Below, piece by piece: positions 1 through 10,439 of a stretch of 33,406 nucleotides of DNA. The stretch is from contig JAGCJH010000009.1 in assembly GCA_017648105.1 (NCBI GenBank), positions 1 through 33,406 of the forward strand, written 5' to 3'. Position 1 is the stretch's first letter, and the number at the start of each line of letters is the position of its first letter. Origin of the DNA: Tidjanibacter sp. (GTDB lineage Bacteria > Bacteroidota > Bacteroidia > Bacteroidales > Rikenellaceae). Below the pieces are notes generated by a model. The model saw only the letters and a program-made list of their open reading frames with translations. It was not told the DNA's origin and searched no databases. The position numbers and the translations under genes are program-made.

Positions 1-853
1 ACGAAAGACCGCCCGAAAGACCATAGATACCCGACTCTTTGTTGATGAGGCTCCAAATCTCCTCCATTGACTTACCCTCTTTGGTGTGGATGAAGTTCAG
101 CACACCAGCGTCGATTGAGCCGCAACGAGTACCCATCATCAAACCATCCACGGGGGTCAAACCCATCGAGGTATCCACACTCTTGCCGTTCAGCACAGCG
201 GTTACCGAACCACCATTACCGATGTGACAAGTGACGATTTTGGAGTTGTGGAAGTCAATGCCTGCCAACTTTGCAGCCTCCTCGGCTACGAAGCGGTGGC
301 TGGTGCCGTGAAAGCCGTATGCACGCACCCTATATTCATCGTAGTAACGACGGGGAATACCATAGAGGAATGCCTTTGCGGGCATTGTCTGGTGGAATGC
401 GGTATCGAAGTTTGCAACCTGAGGCACGCCGGGGAGAAGTTCGTTGATTGCGTAGATGCCTTTGAGGTTTGCGGGAATGTGAAGGGGTGCCAAATCAACG
501 CAACCCTCTACCATCTCCATAACACTCTCGTCGATCAGTGCGCTCTCTTTGAAACGCTCGCCACCGTGAACTACACGATGACCCACTGCGTCGAGCTCTT
601 CGAGCGAGGCGATAACGCCACTCTCGGGATTTGTGATAGCTTTGATAATCAGGTCAATACCAACGGTGTGGTCGGGAATGTCGCACACGGTTTTTACGGG
701 CTCTTTACCTGTGGGTTTGTGTGTGAGTACGCCATCGTTGATGCCGATGCGCTCAACAAGACCTTTTGCCAAGAGATTGTTGCCCCCTTCGAGCATCTCA
801 ATTACCTGATACTTAATCGAACTGCTACCGCAGTTAAGAACAAGAATTACCAT
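1..853 (-). CDS. ackA: Acetate kinase, 3' end cut by window edge
   Basis: Acetate kinase interconverts acetate plus ATP and acetyl phosphate plus ADP in the cytoplasm, the last step of acetate fermentation. About 284 codons are visible of a family usually near 400. The ATG start at 853-851 begins MVILVLNCGSSSIKY, the standard ASKHA-fold phosphate-binding start. Further in are GHRVVHGG, AYGFHGTSHR (active-site His), CHIGNGGS and GLMMGTRCGSID (catalytic Arg region). The reading frame stays open to base 1, so it is truncated by the window and not broken. It lies 45 bases downstream of a response regulator gene on the same strand. The usual partner pta is not in the visible flank, though it could lie beyond base 1. 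Confidence 0.96.
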   Translation of the reverse strand, partial: MVILVLNCGSSSIKYQVIEMLEGGNNLLAKGLVERIGINDGVLTHKPTGKEPVKTVCDIPDHTVGIDLIIKAITNPESGVIASLEELDAVGHRVVHGGERFKESALIDESVMEMVEGCVDLAPLHIPANLKGIYAINELLPGVPQVANFDTAFHQTMPAKAFLYGIPRRYYDEYRVRAYGFHGTSHRFVAEEAAKLAGIDFHNSKIVTCHIGNGGSVTAVLNGKSVDTSMGLTPVDGLMMGTRCGSIDAGVLNFIHTKEGKSMEEIWSLINKESGIYGLSGGLS

Positions 854-898
854 TTTTTGTCTTAATTTTTATATGTGTTAATTATTCAATTTTCAGCC

Positions 899-1576
899 CT
901 ATTGGTATTTGTAGCCTACACCCTTGATTGTCACGATGTGGTCTTCGCCAATCTTGGTGCGGAGCTTACGGATGTGCACATCAATTGTTCTGTCGCCCAC
1001 GATGACCTCGCTACCCCAAATTGTCGAATAAATCTCCTCTCTCGAAAAGACCTTCTGAGGCTTGGAGTAGAGCAGGGCGAGGAGTTGGAACTCCTTGCGG
1101 GGAAGGATGAGTTCTTTGCCATTCTTCATCACGATGAAGCGCTCCTTGTCGATGCTGATAGTGTCGCCATCCGTGGGTGCTTCTGTGGCTCCCTCCTCGG
1201 TGTTCTCCAAGCGTTTGAGGATGGCTTTGAGTCGGCTTACGAGGAGCTTGGGATGTATGGGCTTAGTGATGTAGTCGTCGGCTCCGAGGTCGAAACCTTG
1301 AATTTGCGACTCATCTTCGCCACGAGCCGAGAGAAAGACGATGATAGTGCGTGCGAGCGCAGGAATCTCCCTCATCTTTCGGCAGGTCTCCATACCATCC
1401 ATCTCGGGCATCATCACATCGAGCAGTACCAAGTGGGGTAGAAAACTCTGTGCCACTTCGATAGCCTCGACACCATTGGAGGCAGTGTTAACTTCAAAAC
1501 CCTCTCGTGTAAGGTTGTAGCCGACAAATTCGAGAATGTCGGGTTCGTCATCAACAAGCAGAATGCGGTAACTCAT
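899..1576 (-). CDS. OmpR/PhoB-family response regulator
   Basis: A two-component DNA-binding regulator of 225 residues. The N-terminal receiver domain (about 1-120) has the acidic pair DD at 9-10, the phosphoacceptor Asp53 in LLDVMMPEMDG, the Ser/Thr switch region LSARG and Lys105 in DYITKPIHP. The C-terminal winged helix (about 130-225) carries the signature RTIDVHIRKLRTKIG and ends in VGYKYQ. The length and domain order match PhoB/OmpR-type regulators. No histidine kinase is adjacent in the window, so the partner and signal are unknown. It is probably transcribed with the downstream acetate kinase gene (45-base gap). I could not find a convincing TAnnTTTG promoter before its ATG. The PhoB-like resemblance is at family level only. 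Confidence 0.93.
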   Translation of the reverse strand: MSYRILLVDDEPDILEFVGYNLTREGFEVNTASNGVEAIEVAQSFLPHLVLLDVMMPEMDGMETCRKMREIPALARTIIVFLSARGEDESQIQGFDLGADDYITKPIHPKLLVSRLKAILKRLENTEEGATEAPTDGDTISIDKERFIVMKNGKELILPRKEFQLLALLYSKPQKVFSREEIYSTIWGSEVIVGDRTIDVHIRKLRTKIGEDHIVTIKGVGYKYQ

Positions 1577-1692
1577 AACTGTGTCTGTGTATATCTATAA
1601 CAAAACAACCCCGAAAGTTATAAATTATTGGCGAGATTTCCTATAAAAAAATACTATTTTTACACTACTTGCGTGATTTTATGTATATGGGG

Positions 1693-1723
1693 TTGGAAAG
1701 TCGGGCAAAATGCCCTACTTTTG
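1693..1723 (+). promoter_or_regulatory. Bacteroidota-type promoter of the DUF349-pyrG-yidC operon
   Basis: TTGG at 1693-1696, a 19-base spacer, then TACTTTTG at 1716-1723. This matches the Bacteroidota -33/-7 pattern (TTTG, 19-21 bases, TAnnTTTG). The predicted start of transcription is near 1730, leaving a leader of about 50 bases before the ATG at 1784. Confidence 0.65.
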
Positions 1724-1733
1724 TAGGTTATCT

Positions 1734-1756
1734 GTGCGCATATTGCGTGCGTGCGA
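1734..1756 (+). repeat. GTGCGCATA/CGTGCGTGCGA element, copy 1
   Basis: Two blocks, GTGCGCATA (1734-1742) and CGTGCGTGCGA (1746-1756), lie in the predicted leader of the DUF349-pyrG-yidC transcript. The same two blocks in the same order occur at 23372-23401 upstream of glyS, with a longer spacer. The function is unknown. Confidence 0.45.
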
Positions 1757-1783
1757 GAAAGATGTAACATAAAGTGTACGATT

Positions 1784-3745
1784 ATGACTACCGAAAAATT
1801 GAATTCTGTTCCCGAGGAACAAGTCGGCGTTGCCGAAGATGCGAAAGAGATTGCTACCCAAGAGATTGCTCCCGAGGTGGAGGAGTCTGGTGCTGAAAAG
1901 GAGGCTGTGGAGCCCGAAGGCGAGGTTGTGAATTTTGATGAAGAGGATGCAGCATTGGCTGCCAATGCACCAGAATTCAAACTCGAAAATGACGAAATGG
2001 TTGAGGATGATGCCGAGACCAATGACCGCTTGGCGAGTGCGCTTACGGGTCTTGCTGGTAAGAGCAAGAGTGAGATTGTGGAGCACTTTGCAGGCTTGTT
2101 GGAGAGCAAACCCGTGCAGACCTTGCGCTACGATGTGGAGGCTGTGAAAGTTGCTTTCTACAAAAAACACCGTGCAGAGGTTGAGGCTCTCAAAGCGAAA
2201 TTCGTGGAGGAGGGCGGCGCAGCTGAGGAGTTTGTGACACCTGCCGATAGCAACGAGGTTAGGCTCAAAGAGCTTTATGGTGTTTATCGCACCCGTCGTG
2301 AGGAGTATATGGCATCGCTCGAAAAGAATAAAGAGGAGAATTTGAAACTCAAATTGCAGATTATCGAAGAGCTCAAAGCTCTCGTGGAGGCAGGTGAAAG
2401 TGGAGGTCATACCTTCCAGACATTCCGCCAGTTGCAGCAGCGCTGGAAAGAGGTGGGTGTTGTCCCCCAGAGCTATGTGAAGGAGATTTGGGAAACCTAC
2501 AATCTGCACGTTGAGAATTTCTATAATGTAGTAAAAATCAATAAAGAGTTGCGTGACTTGGATTTGCAGCGCAACTTGGAGTCGAAGGTGGCGCTCTGTG
2601 AGGCTGCTGAGGCTCTTGCTGGCGAGGAGTCCATCGTTTCCGCTTTCCGCAAGTTGCAGGATTTGCACGAGCAGTGGAGGGAGGTTGGTCCCGTAGCTAC
2701 GGAGCATAAGGATGCAATCTGGGAGCGCTTCAAAGAGGCGTCTTCACGCATCAATCGCCAGCATCAGGAGTATTTCGAGGGCATCAAGGAGGAGCAGAAG
2801 AAAAACCTCGCCTTGAAAGCAGAACTGTGCGAGAGGGCAGAGGCGCTTGCGGGCGAGATGCTCACCTCTCGTAAAGAGTGGAATAAGGCGTCAGAGAGGT
2901 TGATTGAGATTCAGAAGGTGTGGAAGACTATTGGTTTTGCACCTAAGAAGGATAATGCGAAGATTTATGAGCGCTTTCGTATGGCGTGCGACAAGTTCTT
3001 CGAGCTCAAACGCAGCTTCTACGAGGGCATCAAAACCGAGATGGATCATAATCTGCAACTCAAATTGGAGATTTGCGAGGCTGCTGAGGCTATCAAGGAT
3101 AGCGAACAGTGGAAGAAGAGTGCCGACGAACTGATTGCATTGCAGAAGCGTTGGAGGGAGATAGGTCCCGTATCTCGTCGCCACTCGGATGCAGTATGGA
3201 AGAGGTTTAGGGCTGCTTGTGACCACTTCTTTGCACGCAAGAGCGAGCACTTTGCAAGCGTGGATGCTGCTCACAACGACAACCTTGCAAAGAAGAATGC
3301 TCTCTTGACAGAGATTGAAAACTACGACATCACAGGTGGCTCGATTGAGAATATCAAAGAGTTCCAGAGGCGTTGGAGCGAGATTGGCTATGTGCCCCTC
3401 AAAGAGAAGGAGGCTCTCCAAAAACGCTATCGTGAGGCTATCGACCGCCTCTTTGCCGTGTTGCGCAGTGGCGATAGGGAGCGTGGCACGGAGCGCTTCC
3501 GCAACAAAATCAACGGTATGAAGGGCAATGGTGGTAAGTTGCGCAACGAGCGTGAAAGGCTCTATAATAAGGTCAAACAGCTCGAAAGTGACATCGCTAC
3601 ATTGGAGAACAATATCGGTTTCTTCTCTCGCTCGAAAGGTGCAGAGGCTCTCATTCGTGATGTGGAGCACAAGATTGAGCGTGCAAAGCAGGAAATGGCT
3701 GCAACCATCGAGAAGATTCAGCTTATCGACCAAGAACAGGAGTAG
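1784..3745 (+). CDS. DUF349 repeat protein
   Basis: A 653-residue protein of unknown function. The first 100 or so residues are strongly acidic and low in complexity. Then come five DUF349 units, each with the pattern W-(K/R/S)-x-(V/I)-G-x-x-P/A, an aromatic-rich helix and a long charged helix. Their starts read RWKEVGVVP, QWREVGPVA, VWKTIGFAP, RWREIGPVS and RWSEIGYVP. The C-terminal 100 residues look like a coiled coil. No signal peptide or membrane segment is seen, so it is probably cytoplasmic. I chose the ATG at 1784 over an upstream in-frame GTG at 1751 because the promoter and leader fit and the extension looks non-coding. It is the first gene of an operon with pyrG and yidC. DUF349 proteins have no settled biochemical role. 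Confidence 0.9.
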   Translation: MTTEKLNSVPEEQVGVAEDAKEIATQEIAPEVEESGAEKEAVEPEGEVVNFDEEDAALAANAPEFKLENDEMVEDDAETNDRLASALTGLAGKSKSEIVEHFAGLLESKPVQTLRYDVEAVKVAFYKKHRAEVEALKAKFVEEGGAAEEFVTPADSNEVRLKELYGVYRTRREEYMASLEKNKEENLKLKLQIIEELKALVEAGESGGHTFQTFRQLQQRWKEVGVVPQSYVKEIWETYNLHVENFYNVVKINKELRDLDLQRNLESKVALCEAAEALAGEESIVSAFRKLQDLHEQWREVGPVATEHKDAIWERFKEASSRINRQHQEYFEGIKEEQKKNLALKAELCERAEALAGEMLTSRKEWNKASERLIEIQKVWKTIGFAPKKDNAKIYERFRMACDKFFELKRSFYEGIKTEMDHNLQLKLEICEAAEAIKDSEQWKKSADELIALQKRWREIGPVSRRHSDAVWKRFRAACDHFFARKSEHFASVDAAHNDNLAKKNALLTEIENYDITGGSIENIKEFQRRWSEIGYVPLKEKEALQKRYREAIDRLFAVLRSGDRERGTERFRNKINGMKGNGGKLRNERERLYNKVKQLESDIATLENNIGFFSRSKGAEALIRDVEHKIERAKQEMAATIEKIQLIDQEQE

Positions 3746-3751
3746 AAATAA

Positions 3752-5398
<1,647 letters not shown>

Positions 5399-5442
5399 AT
5401 AGATTGATAAACGAATTATAACAAGGTTTTAGAAAGTAAGAA

Positions 5443-7458
5443 ATGGACAAAAAAAGTATTATAGGCTTCGTGCTTATGGGTCTTATTCTCTTTGGTTACA
5501 GTTGGTATCAGGGAGAACAGGACAAGAAGGCACGAGAGGCATATATGGCAGCTCAGAGGGAGCAGTTTGTGGCAGACTCTATTGATAGAGCCGAGCACCC
5601 CGAGAAGTATCTCCACGAACTCGTAGAGCAGAAGAGTGATGAGCAGTTGCATAGCGAGGCACTCGCAGCATATCAGCAGCAGGCACAGCAGCGCTTGGAG
5701 AACGATTTGGCACGCAACTTCGGCGAGAAATTGGTGGGCGCTCTCAGTGGCGAGGAGCAGTTCTATGTGCTCGAAAATGATGTGATGACGATGACTATCT
5801 CGTCGCTTGGTGCTAAGGTGTCGGATGTGACTCTCAAAGAGTATAAGAAATACTCCGATAGCGAGGATGGTGGCGAGCAGATTAAGATGTTCGACCCCAA
5901 GAACGCAAAATTTGACCTGGGCTTCTATATGCGTCGTGGTTATAGCGAGAGCAAACTCAACACCGAGGGCTTCTACTTTGAGTCGGCAGGTGTGGAGAGT
6001 GTTGTGCTTGCAGATGGTGTTGAGGCACAGCGCCTTTCGATGCGTCTGCCTATGGATGAGGGCTCCTATTTGGAGTTCCTCTACACAATGCGCCCCAACG
6101 ACTATATGGTGGATTTCGATGTGAGGTTTGTGAATATGGGTGAGTGGATGCGCAATGCAACATCGTTTGATGTCACTTGGAACAACACCTCCTACCAGAA
6201 CGAGCGTGGCTACAAGAACGAGAATATGTACACCACCATCTCCTATCTCTTCCCTGAGGAGCGTAAGGTTGAGAAGTTGCCCTTCGCAGAGGTTGGCAAG
6301 CGTGGTAATGGTAGCCGTAGCGAAACAATCAAGACTGAGTTTGAGTGGTTTGCATTCCAACAGCAGTTCTTCTCGTCGATTATGATTGCTCCCGAAGGAT
6401 TTAGCAATGGCGAGGTGGGATTTGATACCTATAAACCCAATACTGGTTATATTAAGGATTTCAAGGCGAGTGTGAGCGTACCCTACGACTCGGCAAAGAG
6501 CACCTACAACTTCAAGTTCTACTATGGTCCCAACAAATACTCGCTCCTGAAAGAGTATGACCTCGGCTTGGAGAAAATCGTACAGCTCGGTGGTAGGCTC
6601 GTAAGCTGGGTAAACCGCTGGATTGTAATCCCTGTATTTGATTTTCTTAGTAGGTTTATCGGCAACTATGGTCTTATCATCCTGATTTTGACCCTCTTCA
6701 TTAAACTTATCATCTTCCCCTTGACCTATAAGTCGATGATTTCGTCGGCGAAGATGAGGGCTATCCGCCCCGAGATTATGGCTATTCAGGCTAAGTATCC
6801 TAAGGCACAGACAGACCAGAACGAGATGATGAAGAGCCAGCAGGCGACAATGGAACTCTATAAAAAATATGGTGTGAGCCCTATGGGTGGCTGTCTGCCT
6901 ATGCTTATCCAGTTCCCTGTGCTGATTGCAATGTTCCGATTCTTCCCCACAGCTATTGAGCTTCGTGGCGAGAGCTTCCTCTGGATGAAAGACCTCTCGA
7001 CCTATGATAGCGTTCTGAACTTGCCCTTCAATATTCCTTGGTATGGCGACCACGTGAGCCTTATGGCGCTCATTATGGCTGTGACCTTGTTCTTCTACAC
7101 CAAACTCACATATAAGGAGCAGGAGCAGCAGACCGCCGCAGCGCCTGGTATGGCGGGTATGAAGTTTATGATGCTCTACTTCACTCCTTTGATGATGCTT
7201 ATGTGGATGAACAACTACGCAAGTGGTCTTTGCTACTACTACTTCGTATCGCAGATGATTACCATCATCATCAACTTCGCATTCCGCTATGGTATCAACG
7301 ATGAGAGGCTTCGTGCTAAGATGCTCGCAAAGGCTAAGGCAAATGCCGCAGCTCCCAAGAAGAAGAGCAAATGGCAACAGCGACTCGAAGAGGCGCAGCG
7401 CCAACAAGAGGCAATGCTCAAAGAGCGTGAGCGTAAGCAGTATCGCTCGAAACACTAA
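5443..7458 (+). CDS. yidC: Membrane protein insertase YidC
   Basis: Inserts and folds inner-membrane proteins, alone or with Sec. The protein has 671 residues. It begins with a membrane anchor (about 6-20, IIGFVLMGLILFGYSW), then a large periplasmic domain (about 25-375). The conserved Oxa1/YidC membrane core starts near residue 400 (IGNYGLIILILTLFIKLIIFPLTYKS written in parts: GNYGLII, FIKLIIFPLTYKS). It includes the PMGGCLPMLIQFPVLIAMF helix and a Met-rich MKFMMLYFTPLMMLMWM helix. The C-terminal tail is basic (KKKSKWQQR, KERERKQYRSKH), as expected for ribosome contact. It is the last gene of the DUF349-pyrG-yidC operon. Confidence 0.97.
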   Translation: MDKKSIIGFVLMGLILFGYSWYQGEQDKKAREAYMAAQREQFVADSIDRAEHPEKYLHELVEQKSDEQLHSEALAAYQQQAQQRLENDLARNFGEKLVGALSGEEQFYVLENDVMTMTISSLGAKVSDVTLKEYKKYSDSEDGGEQIKMFDPKNAKFDLGFYMRRGYSESKLNTEGFYFESAGVESVVLADGVEAQRLSMRLPMDEGSYLEFLYTMRPNDYMVDFDVRFVNMGEWMRNATSFDVTWNNTSYQNERGYKNENMYTTISYLFPEERKVEKLPFAEVGKRGNGSRSETIKTEFEWFAFQQQFFSSIMIAPEGFSNGEVGFDTYKPNTGYIKDFKASVSVPYDSAKSTYNFKFYYGPNKYSLLKEYDLGLEKIVQLGGRLVSWVNRWIVIPVFDFLSRFIGNYGLIILILTLFIKLIIFPLTYKSMISSAKMRAIRPEIMAIQAKYPKAQTDQNEMMKSQQATMELYKKYGVSPMGGCLPMLIQFPVLIAMFRFFPTAIELRGESFLWMKDLSTYDSVLNLPFNIPWYGDHVSLMALIMAVTLFFYTKLTYKEQEQQTAAAPGMAGMKFMMLYFTPLMMLMWMNNYASGLCYYYFVSQMITIIINFAFRYGINDERLRAKMLAKAKANAAAPKKKSKWQQRLEEAQRQQEAMLKERERKQYRSKH

Positions 7459-7464
7459 ATAAAC

Positions 7465-7504
7465 AAAAGAGAGACCTTCCGAAATTTCGGGAGGTTTCTC
7501 TTTT
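7465..7504 (+). terminator. Terminator hairpin after yidC, probably bidirectional
   Basis: An AAAAGAGAGACCTTCC arm and a GGGAGGTTTCTCTTTT arm flank a short A/T loop seven bases after the yidC stop. A T-rich end follows on both strands, so it could also stop transcripts arriving from mutS. Confidence 0.85.
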
Positions 7505-7528
7505 GTGCTTCTACTGCTACCCAATAAT

Positions 7529-7560
7529 AAAGCGGTTACAGAGTACTCTGCAACCGCTTT
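7529..7560 (-). terminator. Terminator hairpin after mutS
   Basis: AAAGCGGTT and AACCGCTTT arms enclose an inner CAGAGTACTCTG palindrome. It lies 20 bases past the mutS stop and is followed on the minus strand by TTATTATT. On the plus strand it is followed by CATTTTTC, so it may act in both directions. Confidence 0.75.
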
Positions 7561-7563
7561 CAT

Positions 7564-7582
7564 TTTTCAACTTTCAATTTTA
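7564..7582 (-). repeat. TTGAAAGTTGAAA-type repeat, downstream of mutS
   Basis: Reads AAATTGAAAGTTGAAA on the minus strand and overlaps the mutS stop codon. A related sequence in inverted orientation lies before mutS at 10296-10320. Confidence 0.4.
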
Positions 7583-10252
7583 CAACCCTGTGATTTTTTT
7601 GATTTCGTTGAGCGTGTTGAGCGCTTCGAGAGGGGTGAGGGAGTTGATGTCGAGGTCACGGATTTGGTCACGAATTTGCACCAAGACGGGGTCGTCGAGT
7701 TGGAACATCGAGAGCTGGATGCCCATCTGGGGTGCAGTCTGCGCAGCCTTAACCTTAGGCATAGCCTTTCCGCCCTTACCCTTCGATGCCGACTGCTCAA
7801 CAGCGAGCGAGTCATCGGCGTGGGATGCTACGAGCACAGAGAGAATCTCCTCGGCACGCTCCACAACCTTCTGTGGCATACCTGCAAGGCGTGCGACGTG
7901 GATACCGAAAGAGTTGTCCGTACCGCCCCTCTGCAACTTGCGTAGGAAGAGCACCGTGCGACCAACCTCCTTCACGGACACATTGTAGTTTTTAACCCTC
8001 GAAAGACTCTCCTCCATCTGATTGAGCTCGTGGTAGTGGGTTGCAAAGAGGGTTTTAGCCTTTGCTCTGGGGTGGTTGTGTAGGTACTCGACCATACTCC
8101 ACGCAATAGAGATACCGTCGTAGGTGCTCGTACCCCTACCAATCTCATCCAGTAACACAAGGCTTCGGCTTGTAACATTATTGAGGATTGAGGCACTTTC
8201 GAGCATTTCGACCATAAAGGTACTCTCGCCCTGCGAGATATTGTCGCTTGCACCTACACGAGTGAAAATCTTGTCCACAATGCCGATGTGGGCGCTCTGC
8301 GCAGGGACAAACGAGCCCATCTGTGCCATCAGCACGATGAGGGCAGTTTGGCGTAAGAGGGCACTCTTACCCGACATATTGGGACCAGTAATCATCATTA
8401 TCTGTTGCTCCTCATCATCGAGATAGACATCGTTTGGGATGTACTGCTCGCCAACGGGAAGCATCATTTCGATGACAGGGTGGCGACCCTCACGGATATC
8501 TATCGTGTGGTCTTCGCCAATCTCAGGGCGCACATAGCCCCTTGCGGTTGCCACCTTAGCAAACGATGCAAGGCAGTCGAGGTGTGCCACCACCGAAGCG
8601 TTGCGTTGCAACTCCGTGAGCGATCGTGAGAGGTAGTTGAGCAACTGCTCCCAGATGCGTGCCTCAATGGCGAGAATTTTCTCTTCCGCACCCAGCACCT
8701 TCTCCTCATACTCTTTCAGCTCAGCGGTGATGTATCGCTCGGCACCTACGAGTGTCTGCTTGCGTATCCACTCCTCGGGCACCTTATCCTTGTGGGCGTT
8801 GCGCACCTCTATATAATATCCAAATACATTGTTGTAGCTCACACGGAGCGAGGGAATACCTGTGCGTAGGCTCTCGCTCTGCTGAATCTCTGCAATCCTA
8901 TCCTTGCCACCACGAGCAATATCCCTAAGTTCATCGAGCTCCACATCCACACCTGAGGCAATGATGCCACCCTTCTGTATCTGATTGTTCTGTGGGTCGG
9001 GGAATAGGGTAGTGCCGATTTTACTCCTCTGCTCCGACATAGGCAGGAGTTTCGAGCCAATCTGTGCGAGAGCTTCGCTGTCGCTCTCGGAGAGCAGGAT
9101 TTGTAGCTCCTCAATAGCACCGAGTGATTCTTTGAGCGAATTGACCTCACGAGGAGTGATGCGCCCAACCGCAATGCGTGATGCGAGCCTTTCGAGGTCA
9201 CTGATGGCGGCAAGGCTTTCGCCCACAGCCTCACTCATCTCGGGTGAATTTTTCAGTGCCTCGACAATGTTGAGCCTACCATTGAGCTTCTCCACATCCT
9301 TGATAGGCATAGCTATCCAGTGGCGCAGGAGTCTACCACCCATAGGCGTAGCGGTGCAGTCGATAGCATCCACCAGGGAGCCTTTCCCACCCACCGAGCC
9401 CGAGGAGAGGAGTTCGAGGTTGCGGATTGTGAAACGGTCTATCCACACATACTTGTCCGCATCGAGGCGTGAAATTGAGGAGATGTGGGCAGTCTCTTTA
9501 TGTTCCGTATAGTCGAGATAGTGGAGGATGGCGCCAGCGGCAATGATACCCGCATCCATACGCTCAATGCCATAGCCTTTGAGCGAACGCACACCAAACT
9601 GCTTACAGAGCCTTGTTCGGGCGTTCTCCTCGTTGAAAACCCAACGGTCGAGGCGGTAGGTGTAGTTGTTGCCACTGACGGTATGAGAGAACTGTTCCTC
9701 CCTGCCACGCTCATAGACAATCTCTTTGGGAGCGAAGCCTGCGATGAGTTTATCGACATATTCGCCACCGCCCTCGCCAATGTAGAACTCGCCAGTGGAG
9801 AGGTCGAGTAGGGCAATACCATTTTTCTTCTCGCCAAAGTGGATGGCTGCAAGGAAGATGTTTTCTCGTGCCGAGAGGACATTCTCGTTCATAACCACAC
9901 CAGGGGTTACGAGTTCCACAACACCTCGCTTGACAAGACCTTTGACCGACTTGGGGTCTTCGAGCTGTTCGCAGACAGCAACCCTGCGACCTGCACGCAC
10001 CAACTTGGGCAGATAGGTATTCACAGCGTGAAAGGGGAAGCCTGCCATCTCAATGAAGTTGCCAGGACCATTACCTTTGCGAGTGAGTGCAATGCCGAGA
10101 ATGGAGGCAGCCTCCACTGCGTCCTCTCCGTAGGTTTCATAGAAGTCGCCCACTCGGAAGAGAAGGATTGCATCGGGGTGTGTAGCCTTCACAGAGAAGT
10201 ATTGCTGCATCAGCGGAGTCTCTTTCGTCTTATTTTTTTCGCTCTTTGCCAC
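7580..10252 (-). CDS. mutS: DNA mismatch repair protein MutS
   Basis: Recognises base mismatches and small loops and starts mismatch repair with MutL. The protein has 890 residues. Domain I carries the mismatch-reading Phe-Tyr-Glu at 37-39 ([12 protein letters not shown]). The ATPase domain has Walker [10 protein letters not shown] at about 622-630, the Walker [11 protein letters not shown] and ATHYHEL. The start is GTG at 10252-10250; the first internal ATG would cut into the conserved TPLMQQYF segment, and an in-frame stop lies just upstream, so the GTG is preferred. It has its own promoter, separated by a terminator from the bamA-ompH genes upstream. Both ends are flanked by short TTGAAAGTTGAAA-type sequences in inverted orientation. 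Confidence 0.97.
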   Translation of the reverse strand: MAKSEKNKTKETPLMQQYFSVKATHPDAILLFRVGDFYETYGEDAVEAASILGIALTRKGNGPGNFIEMAGFPFHAVNTYLPKLVRAGRRVAVCEQLEDPKSVKGLVKRGVVELVTPGVVMNENVLSARENIFLAAIHFGEKKNGIALLDLSTGEFYIGEGGGEYVDKLIAGFAPKEIVYERGREEQFSHTVSGNNYTYRLDRWVFNEENARTRLCKQFGVRSLKGYGIERMDAGIIAAGAILHYLDYTEHKETAHISSISRLDADKYVWIDRFTIRNLELLSSGSVGGKGSLVDAIDCTATPMGGRLLRHWIAMPIKDVEKLNGRLNIVEALKNSPEMSEAVGESLAAISDLERLASRIAVGRITPREVNSLKESLGAIEELQILLSESDSEALAQIGSKLLPMSEQRSKIGTTLFPDPQNNQIQKGGIIASGVDVELDELRDIARGGKDRIAEIQQSESLRTGIPSLRVSYNNVFGYYIEVRNAHKDKVPEEWIRKQTLVGAERYITAELKEYEEKVLGAEEKILAIEARIWEQLLNYLSRSLTELQRNASVVAHLDCLASFAKVATARGYVRPEIGEDHTIDIREGRHPVIEMMLPVGEQYIPNDVYLDDEEQQIMMITGPNMSGKSALLRQTALIVLMAQMGSFVPAQSAHIGIVDKIFTRVGASDNISQGESTFMVEMLESASILNNVTSRSLVLLDEIGRGTSTYDGISIAWSMVEYLHNHPRAKAKTLFATHYHELNQMEESLSRVKNYNVSVKEVGRTVLFLRKLQRGGTDNSFGIHVARLAGMPQKVVERAEEILSVLVASHADDSLAVEQSASKGKGGKAMPKVKAAQTAPQMGIQLSMFQLDDPVLVQIRDQIRDLDINSLTPLEALNTLNEIKKITGL

Positions 10253-10281
10253 TTTGTAATCGAGTTAGAGTTATCAACTTA

Positions 10282-10312
10282 CAAATGTATCGATTAAAGT
10301 TGAAAGTTGAAA
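10282..10312 (-). promoter_or_regulatory. Bacteroidota-type promoter of mutS
   Basis: On the minus strand, TTTC (10312-10309), 19 bases, then TACATTTG (10289-10282). The predicted start is near 10275, giving a leader of about 23 bases before the GTG start codon. Confidence 0.7.
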
Positions 10313-10320
10313 ATTGAAAC
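10296..10320 (+). repeat. TTGAAAGTTGAAAATTGAAA-type repeat, upstream of mutS
   Basis: A short three-fold iteration of GTTGAAA/ATTGAAA. It contains the predicted -33 box of the mutS promoter and is related to the sequence at 7564-7582. Confidence 0.4.
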
Positions 10321-10382
10321 CTGAATTTTCGGGATTTTTTCAACTTTTATCAGGCAGCCGCCCTTTTCATATCGAGAGAAAC

Positions 10383-10412
10383 AAAAAAGACCTCGCCTTC
10401 TGGCGGGGTCTT
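10383..10412 (-). terminator. Terminator of the uppS-bamA-ompH-ompH operon
   Basis: On the minus strand the hairpin AAGACCCCGCC-AGAA-GGCGAGGTCTT is followed by TTTTT, about 28 bases past the stop of the last ompH gene. A classic intrinsic terminator. Confidence 0.88.
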
Positions 10413-10439
10413 ATGGGGCGAAAGCCACTTAGTCGTAGA

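Noticed and set aside
1640-1670. A/T-rich inverted repeat (AAAAATACTATTTTT-like) between the response regulator and the DUF349 gene
   Set aside because: A stem made only of A-T pairs with no following U-tract logic is a poor terminator; more likely a flexible region between divergent promoters.
1715-2707. Minus-strand open frame (about 330 codons) opposite the DUF349 gene
   Set aside because: Composition is the mirror of the Glu/Lys-rich DUF349 repeats; no independent coding evidence.
5416-7563. Very long open frame (about 715 codons) on the minus strand opposite yidC
   Set aside because: It lies antisense to a fully conserved YidC, shows no recognisable family motif and is rich in Leu/His in a way expected from reading codon-biased DNA backwards.
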